Assembly (NCBI GenBank): GCA_024734555.1
Contig: JANPWX010000076.1
Location: forward strand, 3,189,448-3,253,447
DNA: 64,000 bases
Direction: 5' to 3'
DNA from: Trochalopteron elliotii
Taxonomy: Eukaryota > Chordata > Aves > Passeriformes > Leiothrichidae
Shown: positions 23,602 to 37,200 of the stretch, in pieces
Layout of the letters: each line of letters opens with the position of its first letter
Numbering within the stretch: the first letter of the stretch is position 1
Made by a program: the position numbers and the translations under genes
Notes under the pieces: model-generated
Database searches by the model: none
What the model was told of the DNA's origin: nothing
The model's input: only the letters and a program-made list of their open reading frames with translations

Positions 23602-25998
23602 TCACACATTCCCAGTATAACTATGATTTTCACAGCTTTTTACGAAACTACTGAATTTGTGTAATGTAATCTCATAAGCGGTGAATACCCTTACATTTCT
23701 CCCCTCAAATATCAGCAGAGCTTTGTGTCAATATGCAAATATATTAATTTTTCCGGCTCAAAAAAAAAATTGTTCTGTGATTTTTTTGCAAGGAAATACT
23801 TAAAGGTTTACTTTCTCTTCCCTTTAAAATATGTGAAATATGAATGGAAAAAATTAAGTAGCAAACTTTTCAAAACAAAATCTGTTTAATAATAATTAAA
23901 AAATGATGTGATTACTCTCTAAATGAATATTAATTGCTTCTTGCTGACTACTTTTTCAGTAATGTCAAGTTTAATTACGTGATTTACAGTACTTGAATAA
24001 CAAAGTATAGGAACAAAGGAAGGGCAGGGGTGATGTGGCACCAGCATATGGCCTGCAAATATTATAAAATTACAATCTAAATCTATGAAACAAATATTTA
24101 AAAGAGGAAAAATTAAAAAAAACAAACAACCCTCAAAAATTATTTGGATTATTACTCTTATTTTCACAGATCATTTCTTCTTTTTGAAAAGTCTTTGATA
24201 TGCATATAAAATGCCATAATAAAAAGCCTGAGTTCTTCTTTTTAACTGAAGAAACTCAGAGTGTGTCCTGAGGCAGACTCATAAATCTAATTTTCACTTT
24301 GGAAAAAGACTTTTTTTAGGTAAGAACAATATTCTTTGTTCATTTAAAGGAAATTGTTGTGGACCTGCACAGCAATTTGCAAACACTGTTGTGAAACAAG
24401 ATGCATTCTTACTGGGCAAAGAAATAAACTGAAGCATTGCCATTTAAATTCTTTTCCATGTCAGGAATGGAGACATTCAGTTTAGGATTGCATCCAGAAA
24501 GTCTGAATGCCCCTGTGATAACTCAGGTGTTTGACCATTCAGCCTTTACCAACAACATGAACAGTGAGGGACTGTTAAATTTTTAATATAATTATAGGAA
24601 TGCTTTTCTTCTGTAAATAAGATTTTTAGGTACCACATCATTTTGCATAGAAATGCACGAAGTACTGACTTTCATTCAGTAGCAACTAGGAATGTTTTGT
24701 CTGCTGACCCAATTATATCCCCAGTTACCATTGTCATCCTCCCTTCTACAGAATAATCCCTCCTGAGTTGTTTATTCATGCATGGTTTTATTAAAAAAAA
24801 AAATTCTAAGGGTTCAGCTCTCCCTCCTCCTCCTCTCCCCTTATGTATCATAATAGTAATTGTCTTTTGTATGTAGGGGCTGCTTGTGGAGGTAACCTGA
24901 TGATTTTGTAATAATAATATTGTGCCATATTGTGCTATGGACATTTCCTTTCTAAAGACCATGTAGCTGCCATTATTTTTGTGGGCTGAACATCAAGAGC
25001 TATAACCAATGAACTCTTGATTCTGCTGACATTTAGCTGCTTTAGTCACCATATGGCTACAGCCAGATTAAGGCAGTGAAACTTTGGGCTCTGACATAGC
25101 AGTGAGTATGACTTTCTACAGAACGTTTCTGGCTACTCTTTCCTCACTTTTTCCCATTTATTTAGTAGCTCCTTCTTGCAAAGTATAAAATTCCTTCAAG
25201 AATTCATCTAACAGCTTCTGAACTGTAGCAGTTTGAATTCATCCTATCAGATGTCACAAAATTGGTGCCAGCTTTAATACATTCACTTATAAACTGAAAT
25301 GGAATGGTGCCTTTGTTACTTAAAGTTGGTATATATAGTGGGAATAAAAATTGCCAAGGAGTAGGACTGCTGAATATTAAAATTATGACATTCATACATT
25401 TTCTGAGTGGCTGGGGTGATAGCTGAATGGGGCATAGCTGAGAATAGCTGTGACAGTTGACAAAAGTTATTCCTTCTGCAATCTACCCTGCCTCAGATGC
25501 ATGATCTATGCAAGAACTTTTGGCTTGCCTTTTTTTAACTATTCTGGGCTATAGTTTTGAAACACTCAAAACCTAAATAAGATCTGCAATAATACTACCC
25601 AGCTTTTTTAGCTATGATCATCTTTTTTTAATATCTTCCCATAATACATAATGCCAAGTATATGGGCATGACAGGTGTAAATATGTAAATGCTTTACAAA
25701 TACAGCACATTAATTTTATATTTGGGCTTAATTTAGTTGCCACATATCTATATCTAACAGCTTCTCTGATATTGTGGGGTGTCCAGAATTTCTGAAGAGG
25801 GTTGGCAGATGTGACATTTAGGTAACTCTCTCCAGGTATGTCTGAATGACAGCTGGAGCTCAACCAGGTACCCTAGGACAATTCAAATGCAGCTGTCTGC
25901 ATATGGACAGCTAAATTATATTTTCAACATTCAGCATGGGATTCCACTGTAGGTCAAAATGCTTGTATGTGAGCTAGGTGATAAAGTTCCCACTGTAA
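23602..25998. other. Unassigned AT-rich sequence
   Basis: No gene or repeat family recognised on either strand. There is a short CTCC-rich run near 24820-24840. Confidence 0.55.
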
Positions 25999-26200
25999 TC
26001 ACAAAATCAAGGAATCATAACATATGCTGGGTTGTAAGGGACCCAAAAGGATCATTGAGTCCAACTCCTGTCCCTCCACAGAACCATCCCCAAGAGTCAC
26101 ACCATGTGCCTGAGAGCATTGTCCAAATGTTTCTTGAACTCTGTCAGGCTGGTGCTGAGACCACGTCCCTGGGGATCCTGTACCTATGTGGATTTGGGAC
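25999..26200 (-). mobile_element. CR1 3' end, antisense
   Basis: The reverse complement matches the last ~200 bp of a CR1 subfamily. GATCCCCAGGGACGTGGTCT leads to GTTCAAGAAACATTTGGACA, ATGCTCTCAGGCACATGG, then GAGTTGGACTCAATGATCC and CCCTTACAACCCAGCATAT. It ends in ATGATTCCTTGATTTTGTGA, a decayed 8-mer termination repeat. The divergence is moderate. Two short frames on opposite strands here are only the repeat read in different frames. Confidence 0.92.
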
Positions 26201-27671
26201 TGGATTTCATTAATTCTTCTCACAGTAGATAAGAGTATGTAATATCAAAAGCAAGAAGTGATACAAACATGATGAAAATAGTTTATTCTGAAATAGGTAG
26301 GCAAACTCTTCAGCTGAATCAAATTAAAACAGAATACTATTGTAGAGTAATATAAAAATATTATTGTGAAGGCACCAAAAGTTAAAGTTATTTCTTGTGC
26401 ACTGAAACATTCATCATTCTAGTATTTCATCCCCAAAGGGTGTAAAGGTAAATGGAACAAAAGTGAGGTAAATATTCCTTATGTTCACTACAAGTATTAG
26501 CAGTAGAGGGGTGGCAATTGCTGTATTATTCTCTGTAAGTGTTAATATTTATAACTCTGGACATGATCACAGAAGCAGATCACAAAAAAAGCAGGAAATG
26601 AAGCTCAAATGGAAACAAGATGGTAGTCTTCTGGAAGATCATAGAGCTATTCCTTTTTTCCCCATTAATTCATGCAAGTTGGCTTTTACTAGATTTACTA
26701 CCTGTAACGTGGTCAGACACTATGTATTTACCACATTGTAACTACCACGAGTTACAGAGTACACTGAAAAGCTGGTATGGAGGTAGTTCTTTATTCAGAA
26801 GGTGTTTTACCTTTAACTATAGAAAAATACTTTTTCTTCCTTTTTGTTAAATAATGTTAAAGGCAATAAATAACAAAAGCTAAGTCAGTATTTATTTAAC
26901 ATTTGTTCATGTTCCTAGATATCTAGAGCAAGTTGTACCTTCTCTTTATTTAGTAGTCAATATTTTCGCTATCCTTATAAAAGTCTAATTGCATTTGGAT
27001 TCGTACTATTCTCCACTTTAAAATTATTTACTTTAAAAGCATTTTTGCCATCCAGAAACTGCTGCCATTTTCACTTCAGATAAAGTGTTTCTGTTCTGGG
27101 AAGACCAACAGGAATACTGAATCTAACTTACTTCAGTCAGTTAAAGTAAAATGAAACAGTGGTTACCCTTGCATGATTGAAATGCTTAAAAGGAACAAGG
27201 GGGAAAAAAACCCAAATAAACTCTAGGCCATTTTTAAAATGTATTTAACTTGGCATCTATTAAAGTCTTTCAATTCCTTCCTGTTTTGTTGTCTGGTTTT
27301 TTTTTTATTTATTTTTTTTATTAAAGTATTAAGTAAATTCTAAAGTACAGCTTAAAAAGTGACATGTAGTGTATAAATATATGTTCTCTTCTGAAAGGAT
27401 AAAAGCCGTATGTAAAGGATGAACAGAGGAATAAAATATGCCACAGCAAATACTGAACACTGTATATTTATTTTGTATTGTCATCTGGAGAGACCACAGC
27501 TGTAGCTTTAAAAGAAATGAAAAATTATTACAATCCTTCAAAGAATTTTTCCTTCTCAGCATAAGAGATTCTGTGATTATGATTTTTTTTTTTAATAGCT
27601 AAAAAAGCACCAAATTGAGCCAGTAACTGGCAGGGATGAGGTAAAAAATAAAAACATAATAGGCAGACAGT
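26201..27671. other. Unassigned AT-rich sequence
   Basis: Nothing recognised. A T-rich run sits near 27297-27321. Confidence 0.55.
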
Positions 27672-27768
27672 AAGACAAAAACAAAACAAAACAAAACCAA
27701 ACCAAAAACACAACAAAAACCCCCCAAAAAAACCAACCAAACAAAAAAATCCCACAAACAAAAAACCC
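27672..27768. repeat. A/C-rich low-complexity tract
   Basis: Almost only A and C for about 95 bases, with ACAAA and CCAAA-like units and one C6 run. Read on the minus strand it gives a phenylalanine-, glycine- and valine-rich frame that is an artefact. No neighbouring element explains it as a poly(A) tail. Confidence 0.9.
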
Positions 27769-27984
27769 TAGAAGATCCACATGGACTAGAAAATTAGGAC
27801 TGTTTTCTTAAAATTTTGTATTTGGTTGACTGACTTGAGTGACAAAATGTAGGTTTCACAGAAAACTTTCATTACCACTGGAACAATTATCACAGAACTC
27901 CTCTGTAAAAATAGTTATTTCACTCCAATTTGTTGAGACTTCTGTTCTTTGTAATCATGTTATTGGTTACAGCACTGTACTGCC

Positions 27985-28085
27985 ATAAGCCTCGTGCTGA
28001 CCTCATGAGGGCTCAGGCTGAGGCCTCGGGCTTGTTCTGCCAGGGCTTTTCTTGCCCAGCCTGCAGCTTGAGAAATTTCCACAGC
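27985..28085. other. Short GC-rich patch of unknown origin
   Basis: About 100 bases, clearly richer in G+C than the surroundings. It contains CCTCGTGCTGACCTCATGAG, CTGAGGCCTCGGGCTTG and TTTTCTTGCCCAGCCTGCAG. It could be a repeat fragment or a conserved element; I do not recognise it. Confidence 0.35.
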
Positions 28086-30229
28086 AAACCATGAAAGGAT
28101 AAGATCAGTTTAGTTCTCCAGATGGACAGTAATAAATAGGATTCATCTTACACTTTATTTTTCAAGTATTCTTTTGGTAATATTCGTTACAGTGTATAGT
28201 ATATAGGTTTGTCATTTTACCTCAATTCTTGGTTGTTCTTGAACTCACAGCCTAGCCATTCTACCCATCAATGTAGGAGGCTGAAGTAATCCCAGAAAAG
28301 GACTCCCAAGCTGAAGGCATAAATAAACTTGGGAAAAAAAGTCCCTAATTAGAAAAGAACTTGGAAAAAAAAACCCAAATTAAAAAAAAAAATTGAAAAT
28401 AGTCAAAAAACCTCAAACACGACAAACAGTTGTATGCATGTTTTCAGAAGTCAAGAAATTCAGGAAAGGTATAGAGAAATCTGGAAAATATCAAGCTTAA
28501 ATAGCTTATAAAGAAAATATGATGCCATTAAATAGTTTCTAGATGTATAAATGAGATAAGGATATCAATAGCTCATCAGAAAGGACAGAGTAAGGTGAAA
28601 GATAATCAGAAATAACTAAAGGTTTTCAGGAAGAGTAATAGTTATGGCTGGACACCAATGGAACTAAGTACATGGAAGCATAGCTTGCTATATATTATGA
28701 GGAAAGTATTAACACACATTAGGTAAGCAATAAACTGAGCCCCACATTAATAAATTGATTTTCAGAAATGAAGCAAGCAATTTTATAGAAAACATTCTGG
28801 TAGAGTATGCATTCAGTGGTGGGAAAATACCTTGCACTTTGTTCATTAAATAGAAGACTGCTCTCAGTAAGTATGATCATGCTAGCCCAATATTAACACT
28901 ATAATGAGCTTTAGAACTATTTGGAAGGAAAAATAAATATATAGAAGTTTGATCAGTATTGCTCAAAATGGACCATCATGCAATAAATTTTAGTTACATA
29001 TTTCTAAACATTTCTGAGGGGAAAAAAAGAAAGGAATAACTAGATGGCAAATTGTATGTAAGAACTCTATACACAATCTACGAACTATGAAAACATCCTG
29101 AAAATATTTCGTAACATATCTGACTATTAGCATATATTTAGGCGTGGATATAGTAATTTACCTCTTGGTATATTTACTTACCAATTTAATATATGTAGTA
29201 AAATAACCTATACCTAGCCACTCATAGCCAAATTCATAATTTTTCTGTTTGAAACTGAAAGTATTGTGCAGTCAATGCACTGTAAAATATCTGCAATAAA
29301 AAAAGGATGAGCATGCATAAAGACACAAATCAAAGTAAGGTTATCCTCAGGATAGAAATGGCTCTACTCAGGATCTTTTCTCCTTTCACTCTTCGGGATT
29401 TATTATAATCATCCTGTATGGCAGCATCCAGCTGAGTTTCTATGCTGTACTTAAAGCTGACTTTCTGTTTCCACTATAGCACTTTTCTTTTTTATTGATT
29501 TTAGCTTCACTGTTATATTCATCTTTTTCTAAAATTAGGGCCATATATTTTCAGCTTTATGGTCTTCATCCTACACCTCATCCTTCCCACACCTCTTTCT
29601 AAATCACTTCACTAGTGCTAGGAGTAAAATGGATGTTTTTCATAAATTGGCTTAGCGTTTACTGTTGTTGGAGTTGTACATGGAGAGAAAGGAGGTAAAG
29701 TAGACTTTGCCACATGATAAAGTTAAAAAGGTACACTAGAAAGTATTTAAAAATGCAGTATTTTCAGTTTTCTTCATTTTGAGCACAAGAATATAATTGA
29801 ATCAAAGCTGTCATACTCTTAACACAATTCTGTTTATATGAAGATTGATTTACTTCCTCTCTAGGAAAATCTAAAATAATCAATTAAAGATATATTTTGA
29901 TTAATTTCACTGTGATTATTTAAAATGACAATAGAAATTAATAAAAAGTATATACATAAGAAAATAATTATTCAGTCGCTTGCCGAAGAAATAAAGTACT
30001 TCAAATCTGAGCTTTTTCTCAGCCTGTCATTCATTCCAGGAGTGTTTGCCTAACCATGGGGTTAAGTTATATGTAAGATCTGAGTGCTTCCATTCTTGTT
30101 GTCCAAATTAAGGCCTAAGGAATGCCCAAAAACTAGAAGTAAATGGAGTCATATAAATACAAAACTGATTTCAACTTATTAGATAGTGGAAGTTCAGGAA
30201 CAGGTAGGTTCTGATTGAAAGAACTGTCA
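28086..30229. other. Unassigned AT-rich sequence
   Basis: No recognised gene or repeat; frequent A-runs near 28320-28400. Confidence 0.55.
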
Positions 30230-30705
30230 AGAATCAAGGTAAAATAATAACTCAATATGGCAACAACAAGGCCCAAAATAAAACTTTATTTATAAGGTCA
30301 AATGGAAGTCCTATTTAATATATATAGAAAACTAAGAACCCTTAACACATCCCTTCCTGGTTTATTCTGGAGACTTCTCAAGATCGTACCTGAAGGATTG
30401 TGCTTAAAACCAAAGTCTCAGGTTCCCTGTAAGCAATTTTGTGAGAAATCTAGAGCTATTCAAAGTTATAATGAGCTTAAATTCACCAGAAGATCAGGCC
30501 ACTTGCAGCTCATGATTCAGGAACCCTAAAGTGCTGTATTGTTGCAATTCTACTCCATTTGGGTTGTTAAACCCCTGTTCTGGGTTGCCAGACAACTAAA
30601 TTTCTGAGGTGGGTCACAATCAGCACTGATTCCTGACTGGTTTATCTCCATCTCACCAGGATTTTTAGGTATCCTAATTAAAAACACTCTGAGCATACCT
30701 TTTTT
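30230..30705 (-). other. Possible diverged LTR or other repeat, unrecognised
   Basis: This segment is less AT-rich than its surroundings. On the minus strand it contains AATAAACC (complement near 30361-30370), a possible polyadenylation signal, and it adjoins a true antisense LTR. The words GTTAAACCCCTG (30568 onward) resemble the LTR edge at 30717 only superficially. I cannot match it to a family, and no terminal duplication was found. The call is tentative. Confidence 0.25.
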
Positions 30706-30710
30706 TATAG

Positions 30711-31247
30711 CGTTGTTTAACACCAGCTGGCAACTAAGCATCACACAGCTGTTCCATCCCTCCCCTGCCCCAGCAGATAATTGGAAGAGTAAAATCAAGA
30801 AAACTTGGAAAATGGGATAAAGAAAATTTAATAGTACTAATAGTACTAATAATTTAAAATATTAATAAAAAAGAGAGGGAAATAAAGTCCCAGAAAGAGC
30901 AGCAATCAAATTAATATTGCTGCTGACCACCAGCTGACTGAGACTCAACCAGTTGATGAGCAGCAGACTCCCTAACTTTTCTTCCAAATTTATTTGCTGA
31001 CCAAGATGTCATATGGTATGGAATATTCCTTTGGTCAGTTGTTCCATCTGTGTTCCCTCCCAGCTTCTTGCACACCCCCAGCCTGCTCTCTGGTAGGATG
31101 GAGATAGAAGCAGAAAAGGCCCTAAGGCTGTGTTAGGGCTGTCCAGCAGTAACTAAAACATTCCTGTTTTCAACACTGCTTCCAGTACAAAAACATAGTC
31201 CAATACTGGCTACAGTAAAGATCAACTCAATCCCTGCCAAAACAGCA
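30711..31247 (-). mobile_element. ERVL-type solo LTR, antisense
   Basis: The plus strand reads as the reverse complement of the same LTR type as 22295-23596. Landmarks are GTTTAACACCAGCTGGCAAC, TAAGCATCACACAGCTG, and AATTGGAAGAGTAAAATCAAG (30780-30800). The inverted 'tttaataggtaaag'-like block, now with a TAGTACTAA duplication, follows near 30828. Next are GATGTCATATGGTATGGAAT, TTTGGTCAGTTG, TGTTCCCTCCCAGCTTCTTG, and CACCCCCAGCCTGCTCTCTGG. AGAAGCAGAAAAGGCCCTAA is next, and the end is TCAATCCCTGCCAAAACAGCA. A target duplication could not be found, because the ends have mutated. There is no internal retroviral region. Confidence 0.88.
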
Positions 31248-34200
31248 GTTTAAAAGATTCACATGCAAGGCGACACAGTGAAAGACACACTAGCAAAATA
31301 AAAACACTGAATTTTGAGTGACATATCGTGTGATACCAGTAAGACTTACCTTTTATTTTGGAAGTTTGCTCATCTATATACCTCATTTATTTAAATTGCA
31401 ATTTCTGTGTGCATACCAGTAAATTTAACTAAGGTTTATGTTGCCAGATACACTGTTATACTTAATTTGGGGATTTCAAGGGGGTTTTTTTACAACTTTT
31501 AATAGCATTACACTTCAAAAACAATAACATGTTGAAGCGATGATATTCTGATATAATGAATACACTCAAGTGCCTCACAACTAAATGTGTCAGACACCTG
31601 TTGCACATTTTTGCCTACGTTTTCCCTGCATTATCTAATCTTTAGAGACACGGACTGTTTATGTCTAAACATCCTTTAACAAAATGCTTAGACAGTTTGT
31701 TGCAATCTATGTTTCTTTATGTATTGGATCCTTTAGATTAAGAGGATTGTGAGCAGCAAACCTCTACAAAAAACACTGAAGAAAAACTCATTGGAGACTG
31801 GGAAGGGAAATGAGCCCATGAAGGTCAGGGAATATGTAGCGTGTGACTGACCAGAGCTATTGAAATGAAGGCTGATTTTATTCCAACACAGAAGGCATCA
31901 GCAGGTGGGTTTTGTTTCAGATAAAAAAGCTATGTCATTTGAGTAGATCAGCTGGTGGGTTACATGTTTCTTTTTATCATTAAGAATGGGAATGTACCCC
32001 TGAGTTATTCGACCAGCAATGTGGAGACAATAAACATTGTTCAGGCTAACACTGAGTATAAAACCTGAAAAACTGACGAAAGAGTTTTGAAGATAGCAAG
32101 GAGTTTGAGATGATGTCAACCAATGTTTTTCTTCATAGCTAATAGGGACACACAGTGTTGTGATGGTAAGTATATAATAGGCTGGTAATCGGGATGACAT
32201 GGTTTCTGTGATTGAACTGTTTATTAGCATCATTATGTTTTGTTGAGTGTATCCTATAATTTTGCTGAGTTTCCAATGTATTTTGTATCATTCTGACAAA
32301 TCAGAAATACTGTGTTACATCAACTATCTTTAAATAAGTAAATTTTGTTATACATTGCACCTTCCACACATGGAATATCTAAAAGGTTCTGGTCAGAGAC
32401 TATTGGACTGTGAGAAAGATCTGGAAACCTCATGTGCCATTATCCAACCAAATATTTTATGTTATATAATATTAAAACTTGGATTATTGCATTATTGTCT
32501 AATTTCAATTAGCTTTTTTCCTCACTGCCTCAATTTTATTTTTTTTTTATTTTTCTGATGCTGTATTTTTAAAACAGAAGTGAATACTTCTGTTAATTCC
32601 AGCTGTGCTTTGGCCTGAACTCGATTCTCTGTGAGGTCAGATATTAGCAACTGCAGAGAATCAATCTCTTACAGGAGTTATTTCTAACATTTTAACTACC
32701 TGCTAGAGGTGATAGGTGGCAGTATGCAAAAGCCACAAGTTAACATATAAGGCTGTAAAATTTCAGATGAGTCAAAAGGTTATTCTTAGAAATATTAAGT
32801 GATTTAGACTAACAGTTTGCCTAAAGTAAGGTTTCCTGCTTTAGTATTTTGATTTTAGAAATTTTCTCTTTGCCCCAGCTGTTTTTTAGACATCACCACG
32901 CTATTTAGGACTTCCCCACAATGCTCCAGGAGTGTTTTACTCTTACCACAGTTTCCCTGTTTAGTTGTTGCTGTATTTCTTTCTCCAATTATTATTCAGA
33001 GTCTCCATGAATGATTGAGATTTTTCATCTTCCTAACATTACTCCAACCCAACTTACTACCAGTTTAATCCAGTAAATTTGTTGCGTTTCTTCAAGAAAA
33101 AGAATCAACCTTTTCTGATTTGTCCCATATATTATAGGACATTAGAATAAATGTCCTAGAATAATATTACTAATTATTATCCTATTTTACCATCAGAAAA
33201 CTTAGAATTATAAAACAACCCAGTATACACATGTTTAAGATATTAAAATTACCAGCAAATCTGCATGTCTCTATTTCATAATCAAGTTTAGGCATTTTTA
33301 AAGGAAGTGATTTTGAAAATCCTTAAAAAGAACTTTTCAAAAGTCCTTTCAGCTGTATAAATTTCATTAGGAATTAAAAATAGACACTTCATAATATTAG
33401 TTAAATATGTTGTCCCATATTTTTAAAGAGCATGTTACATTGGGAAATACGTATGTAGACTTGCAGAGATTTTAAATGATGTTTAACAGGTCAGTTCAAG
33501 ACAAGGACAAAAACCAATACTATAATTTTTCATCTGGTTTGTCTTTTCCTTCTGGTTTCACATTTGAAAAGAACATGACAATTAACAGGTGAAGAAGACA
33601 GATATATTTTGGTGGATTGTGACTTGGAGATTTGAAGATGAACATTCTCATTTGAGGAATTTTATTTACTTAAAAAAACCCCTATAACCTTAGGACTTCC
33701 AGTACTTTAGCTATTGAACAAGAACTTTTTGAAAGAATGCATTTATTGGTGAAAATTTCTTAAGTCTTTTTTCTTTTATATTTACACTTTATCCACACCT
33801 CTGTACCATCATCTTTATCCCCACGTATTGGTTTACTTTATTTTACACTATTACTTTAAATTTCTTCTATCAGTAAATAAATAAATAGGCAAGTATCTAA
33901 GTTACCTACAGCTAAATATTATTAACAGCTCAAAAACATTTATTTTGTGATAAAGTATGAGTACTCAAATTCTGATATATCTTAATTTCATTTGAAATTA
34001 AATTTTCAAACATCTGTGTTGGCTTTTTGTTCCTTAGCCACAAGTACTAGGTTGAACACCTGGAATTTTTTTTCATTTTCATGTGGTAAGTACTAAAAAC
34101 TAGGTCACTTGGAATACCTATTCATGATATGCACTCAAGCAGCATGAGAAATGAGGGAATATAGAATACCTATTTCACAACTGCTACACATAAAAATTTA

Positions 34201-37200
34201 TCTTCATGCTGAATAAAAATAAGGAGTTTAAAACCTAATTTTATAGAGGGGTTTCAAACTTTGAATGCTTGTCAAACTCTGACAAAATCAGAAACTTTCA
34301 TTCCGAAATGTCTTTACTCAAGTTGCTACCTCCACTTTTCAAAATTTATGTGACCCGGGAAAGACTAGACTTTGTGTCCCTTTGCAAAATTTTGACTTGA
34401 ACTCTGCAATTTTTCAGATGAATCCTATAGAGTTAATATCAGTAATAACAATCTGCAGTGGGGTGAAGCCTGCCTGAAAGCACTGCTACATCATTATATG
34501 ATACTGGTATGTGACCGGAAAACAAGGAAAATGAAAGTAACTTAATTGAGGTGAGGCTTTCCCAAAAGCTGTAGATTATGTCTTCCCTGTCCAAATTTTT
34601 TTTATATATATAAAGTGCATATAAAAATAATATTCATGTGTAATATATATATTGGTAAGATATATAACATATCCATATATAGCAGGGTTGGGGAAAGGGA
34701 CAAAAACAGACACAAAAATAAACCTATAGATGAATTATTAACAACTCCACATCTGTACACCATACTTGGGGTGGGGGACAGAAGCTGATAACAACTTGTG
34801 TAACAATTGACTTCTGATTTTTTTGATATTGGGTAAGTCACAGAAATTTGTCTGGGGTGATGGGACCAGCAAGGCTCTCATCAGCTTTTGAGACATTAGA
34901 AAGTAAAAAACAATGAAAAACAGTAGTCTTGTGCAGAAAACACATCCACAGATATCCATTTGCTGAAGGCAGAGAATCTTTTAACTACTGTCAAAGTGTT
35001 GCCAGATAAAGACATCCCTAGTACACCTAAAAAAAATTGTTATATGAAACATACACCTCAAAGACCCTTGTGTCTATCTGTTACAAATTTTGGTAGCAGT
35101 TTTGCCTTTCTTTATGTATTTCATGGTTAGAGAGCACCACCACAAAACCAAGGCTCTTACCACAACTCTTTGCAGATAAAGGTGATTCAAGCCCATTTTC
35201 TGGGATGCAAGGCAGTACTCAAACACCAATTTATAGGAAAAAACAATTAAATGCATTTAGACTAATGCTGCTCCTTCTTGTTCAAGCAGGGTTGCTCTAC
35301 ATAACGTAACATAGAATTCAGTATGCCAAAGGAGAATGAGTACTGGATGTACTGAGGATAAGAAGTACCAAATTACTCATCACCTAGTTATTTGGGAAAA
35401 GAGTGGACTGGGCTGGCCTTTGAGATTTTTTTTATATACTATTCATGTTTAAATTCCTAAATATTAAAGGAAAAATCAAACCACTATTTCAAAAAAGTAT
35501 ATTCCTTTTGCGTGCATGTATTGATCCAGTTTCACAGTTTTTTATTTATTTTTGAAATTTCAACTGCATAATAACTCTTTCACTTTAGTCTTTCTCACAA
35601 GGCAGTTAGGAATTTAGTTTGTGTTCTTGTAGAGGCTAAATTTTACTCATATTAACTTTTGTATTTATGTGGGGTATTCTAACTACAGTGTGTACTTAGC
35701 GTAATAACTCAGTAATTTTGCAAAAGAGGTGAATGTTTTCAAAAACTATTTACTGATATCTGGCCATTCTAGGAATAAAACACTTGAAGTCTTGATTCAG
35801 GCACTGAGACCTTGGAAAGACCAATAACGGAGTTTAATATTTTTTTACCTATCAAGTAGTTACAGATGGTGAATTTTATAGATCATTTTTTCAAGGCAGC
35901 TATTTCTTTCAGTGCATAGTAAACTGATTCCAATCCCTCAATCACATGTTCCAAATTGTGTTTTTGAGTTCAGTACCTTCATTCATAACTCCAAGGCATC
36001 TAGTTTTGATTATAATGTCTGGATTTTTCAATGGATTTTAATAGTTATGTATTGAAAAATTGTGAATGAGCTATACAATAAAACATGATATAATGAAAAG
36101 TTCTCTGCCTCAAAAATTTCAGCATAAAAACAAAGCAGAATTGAGACTAACTCTATAGGGAATAATGGAAATTCAGTTGTGGTTGGCAAATAAGTACTTT
36201 CTCCATTACAGTTTAACAAATGTTTAATTAATTTAATGTTCTTGCATACGGATATCAAATTACATATAAGAATTTAGAGATATCTTACTTTAACCAAACT
36301 GTGTCAAAGAACCCAGTTTCGAATAATAGCAGTAATTTTCAGCTCATTGGTGAGCACTGTGCTTTCAGAGCTGCTGCACTTCTATAGTAATCTACTGCAG
36401 AGAGAGGATGAAGTAAACCAAAGAGGGATATAATTAGAATTACTAATTCATTCCAGTGTATAAAAATGATCTTTTAATTATTATGGACATTTTCAACATT
36501 GTATCTATTTCCCACATCTCTGTGTAAAGGACCTGAAAAACCTGGATTCAATATCCTCAGCAGATAACCTGTGTAATCTCCTACAGCTATAGAAACCAAG
36601 TTAGATCTCTTAACTACACTTGAAATTCCATTTTATTTCTGGATGATAGAGAATATTTTAGATTTTGTAGTATCTTTTGCTATGTGCAGATTTATTTTGT
36701 CTGGTCTGAGGTCCAACCATCTGGTGGTCTGAGAAAGCTCAGACCATGTGTACATAGGTTAAAAAAACATGATAAAGGCTACTGTTCTAGTCCTGAGAAT
36801 TACTTGGCTTCTGATTTAGGAAAGCACAGTTTTTTAACACAGGAATCTGCTTGTACTAGAAATTTGGCTTGTCTTTGGCCAAGGTGACAAGAAGTTCTAT
36901 TTTTCAACTGCCTGCCAACTATGTGTGCAGTAGCAGAGATATTTCCTAAAATTACAGTGGATTTGTTGGTTTTATTTAGAGAATCTGGAATATTAATCAA
37001 GAAGAGTTATAATTGTTTCATTGGGCTAGATACAATAACTAACATGCACCTAATTAGAGATTTAGGCACAAAAATATATCTGTCAGAAGATAATCAGAAT
37101 CTTCAAGCCTAGCTCTGAAGTTGTGAACTGCTCAGGAAGAAGCCTGGTGGGAATAAGTCTGATTTAGCCTGCTAAAGGCATAATGACAGTAACTGCACCT

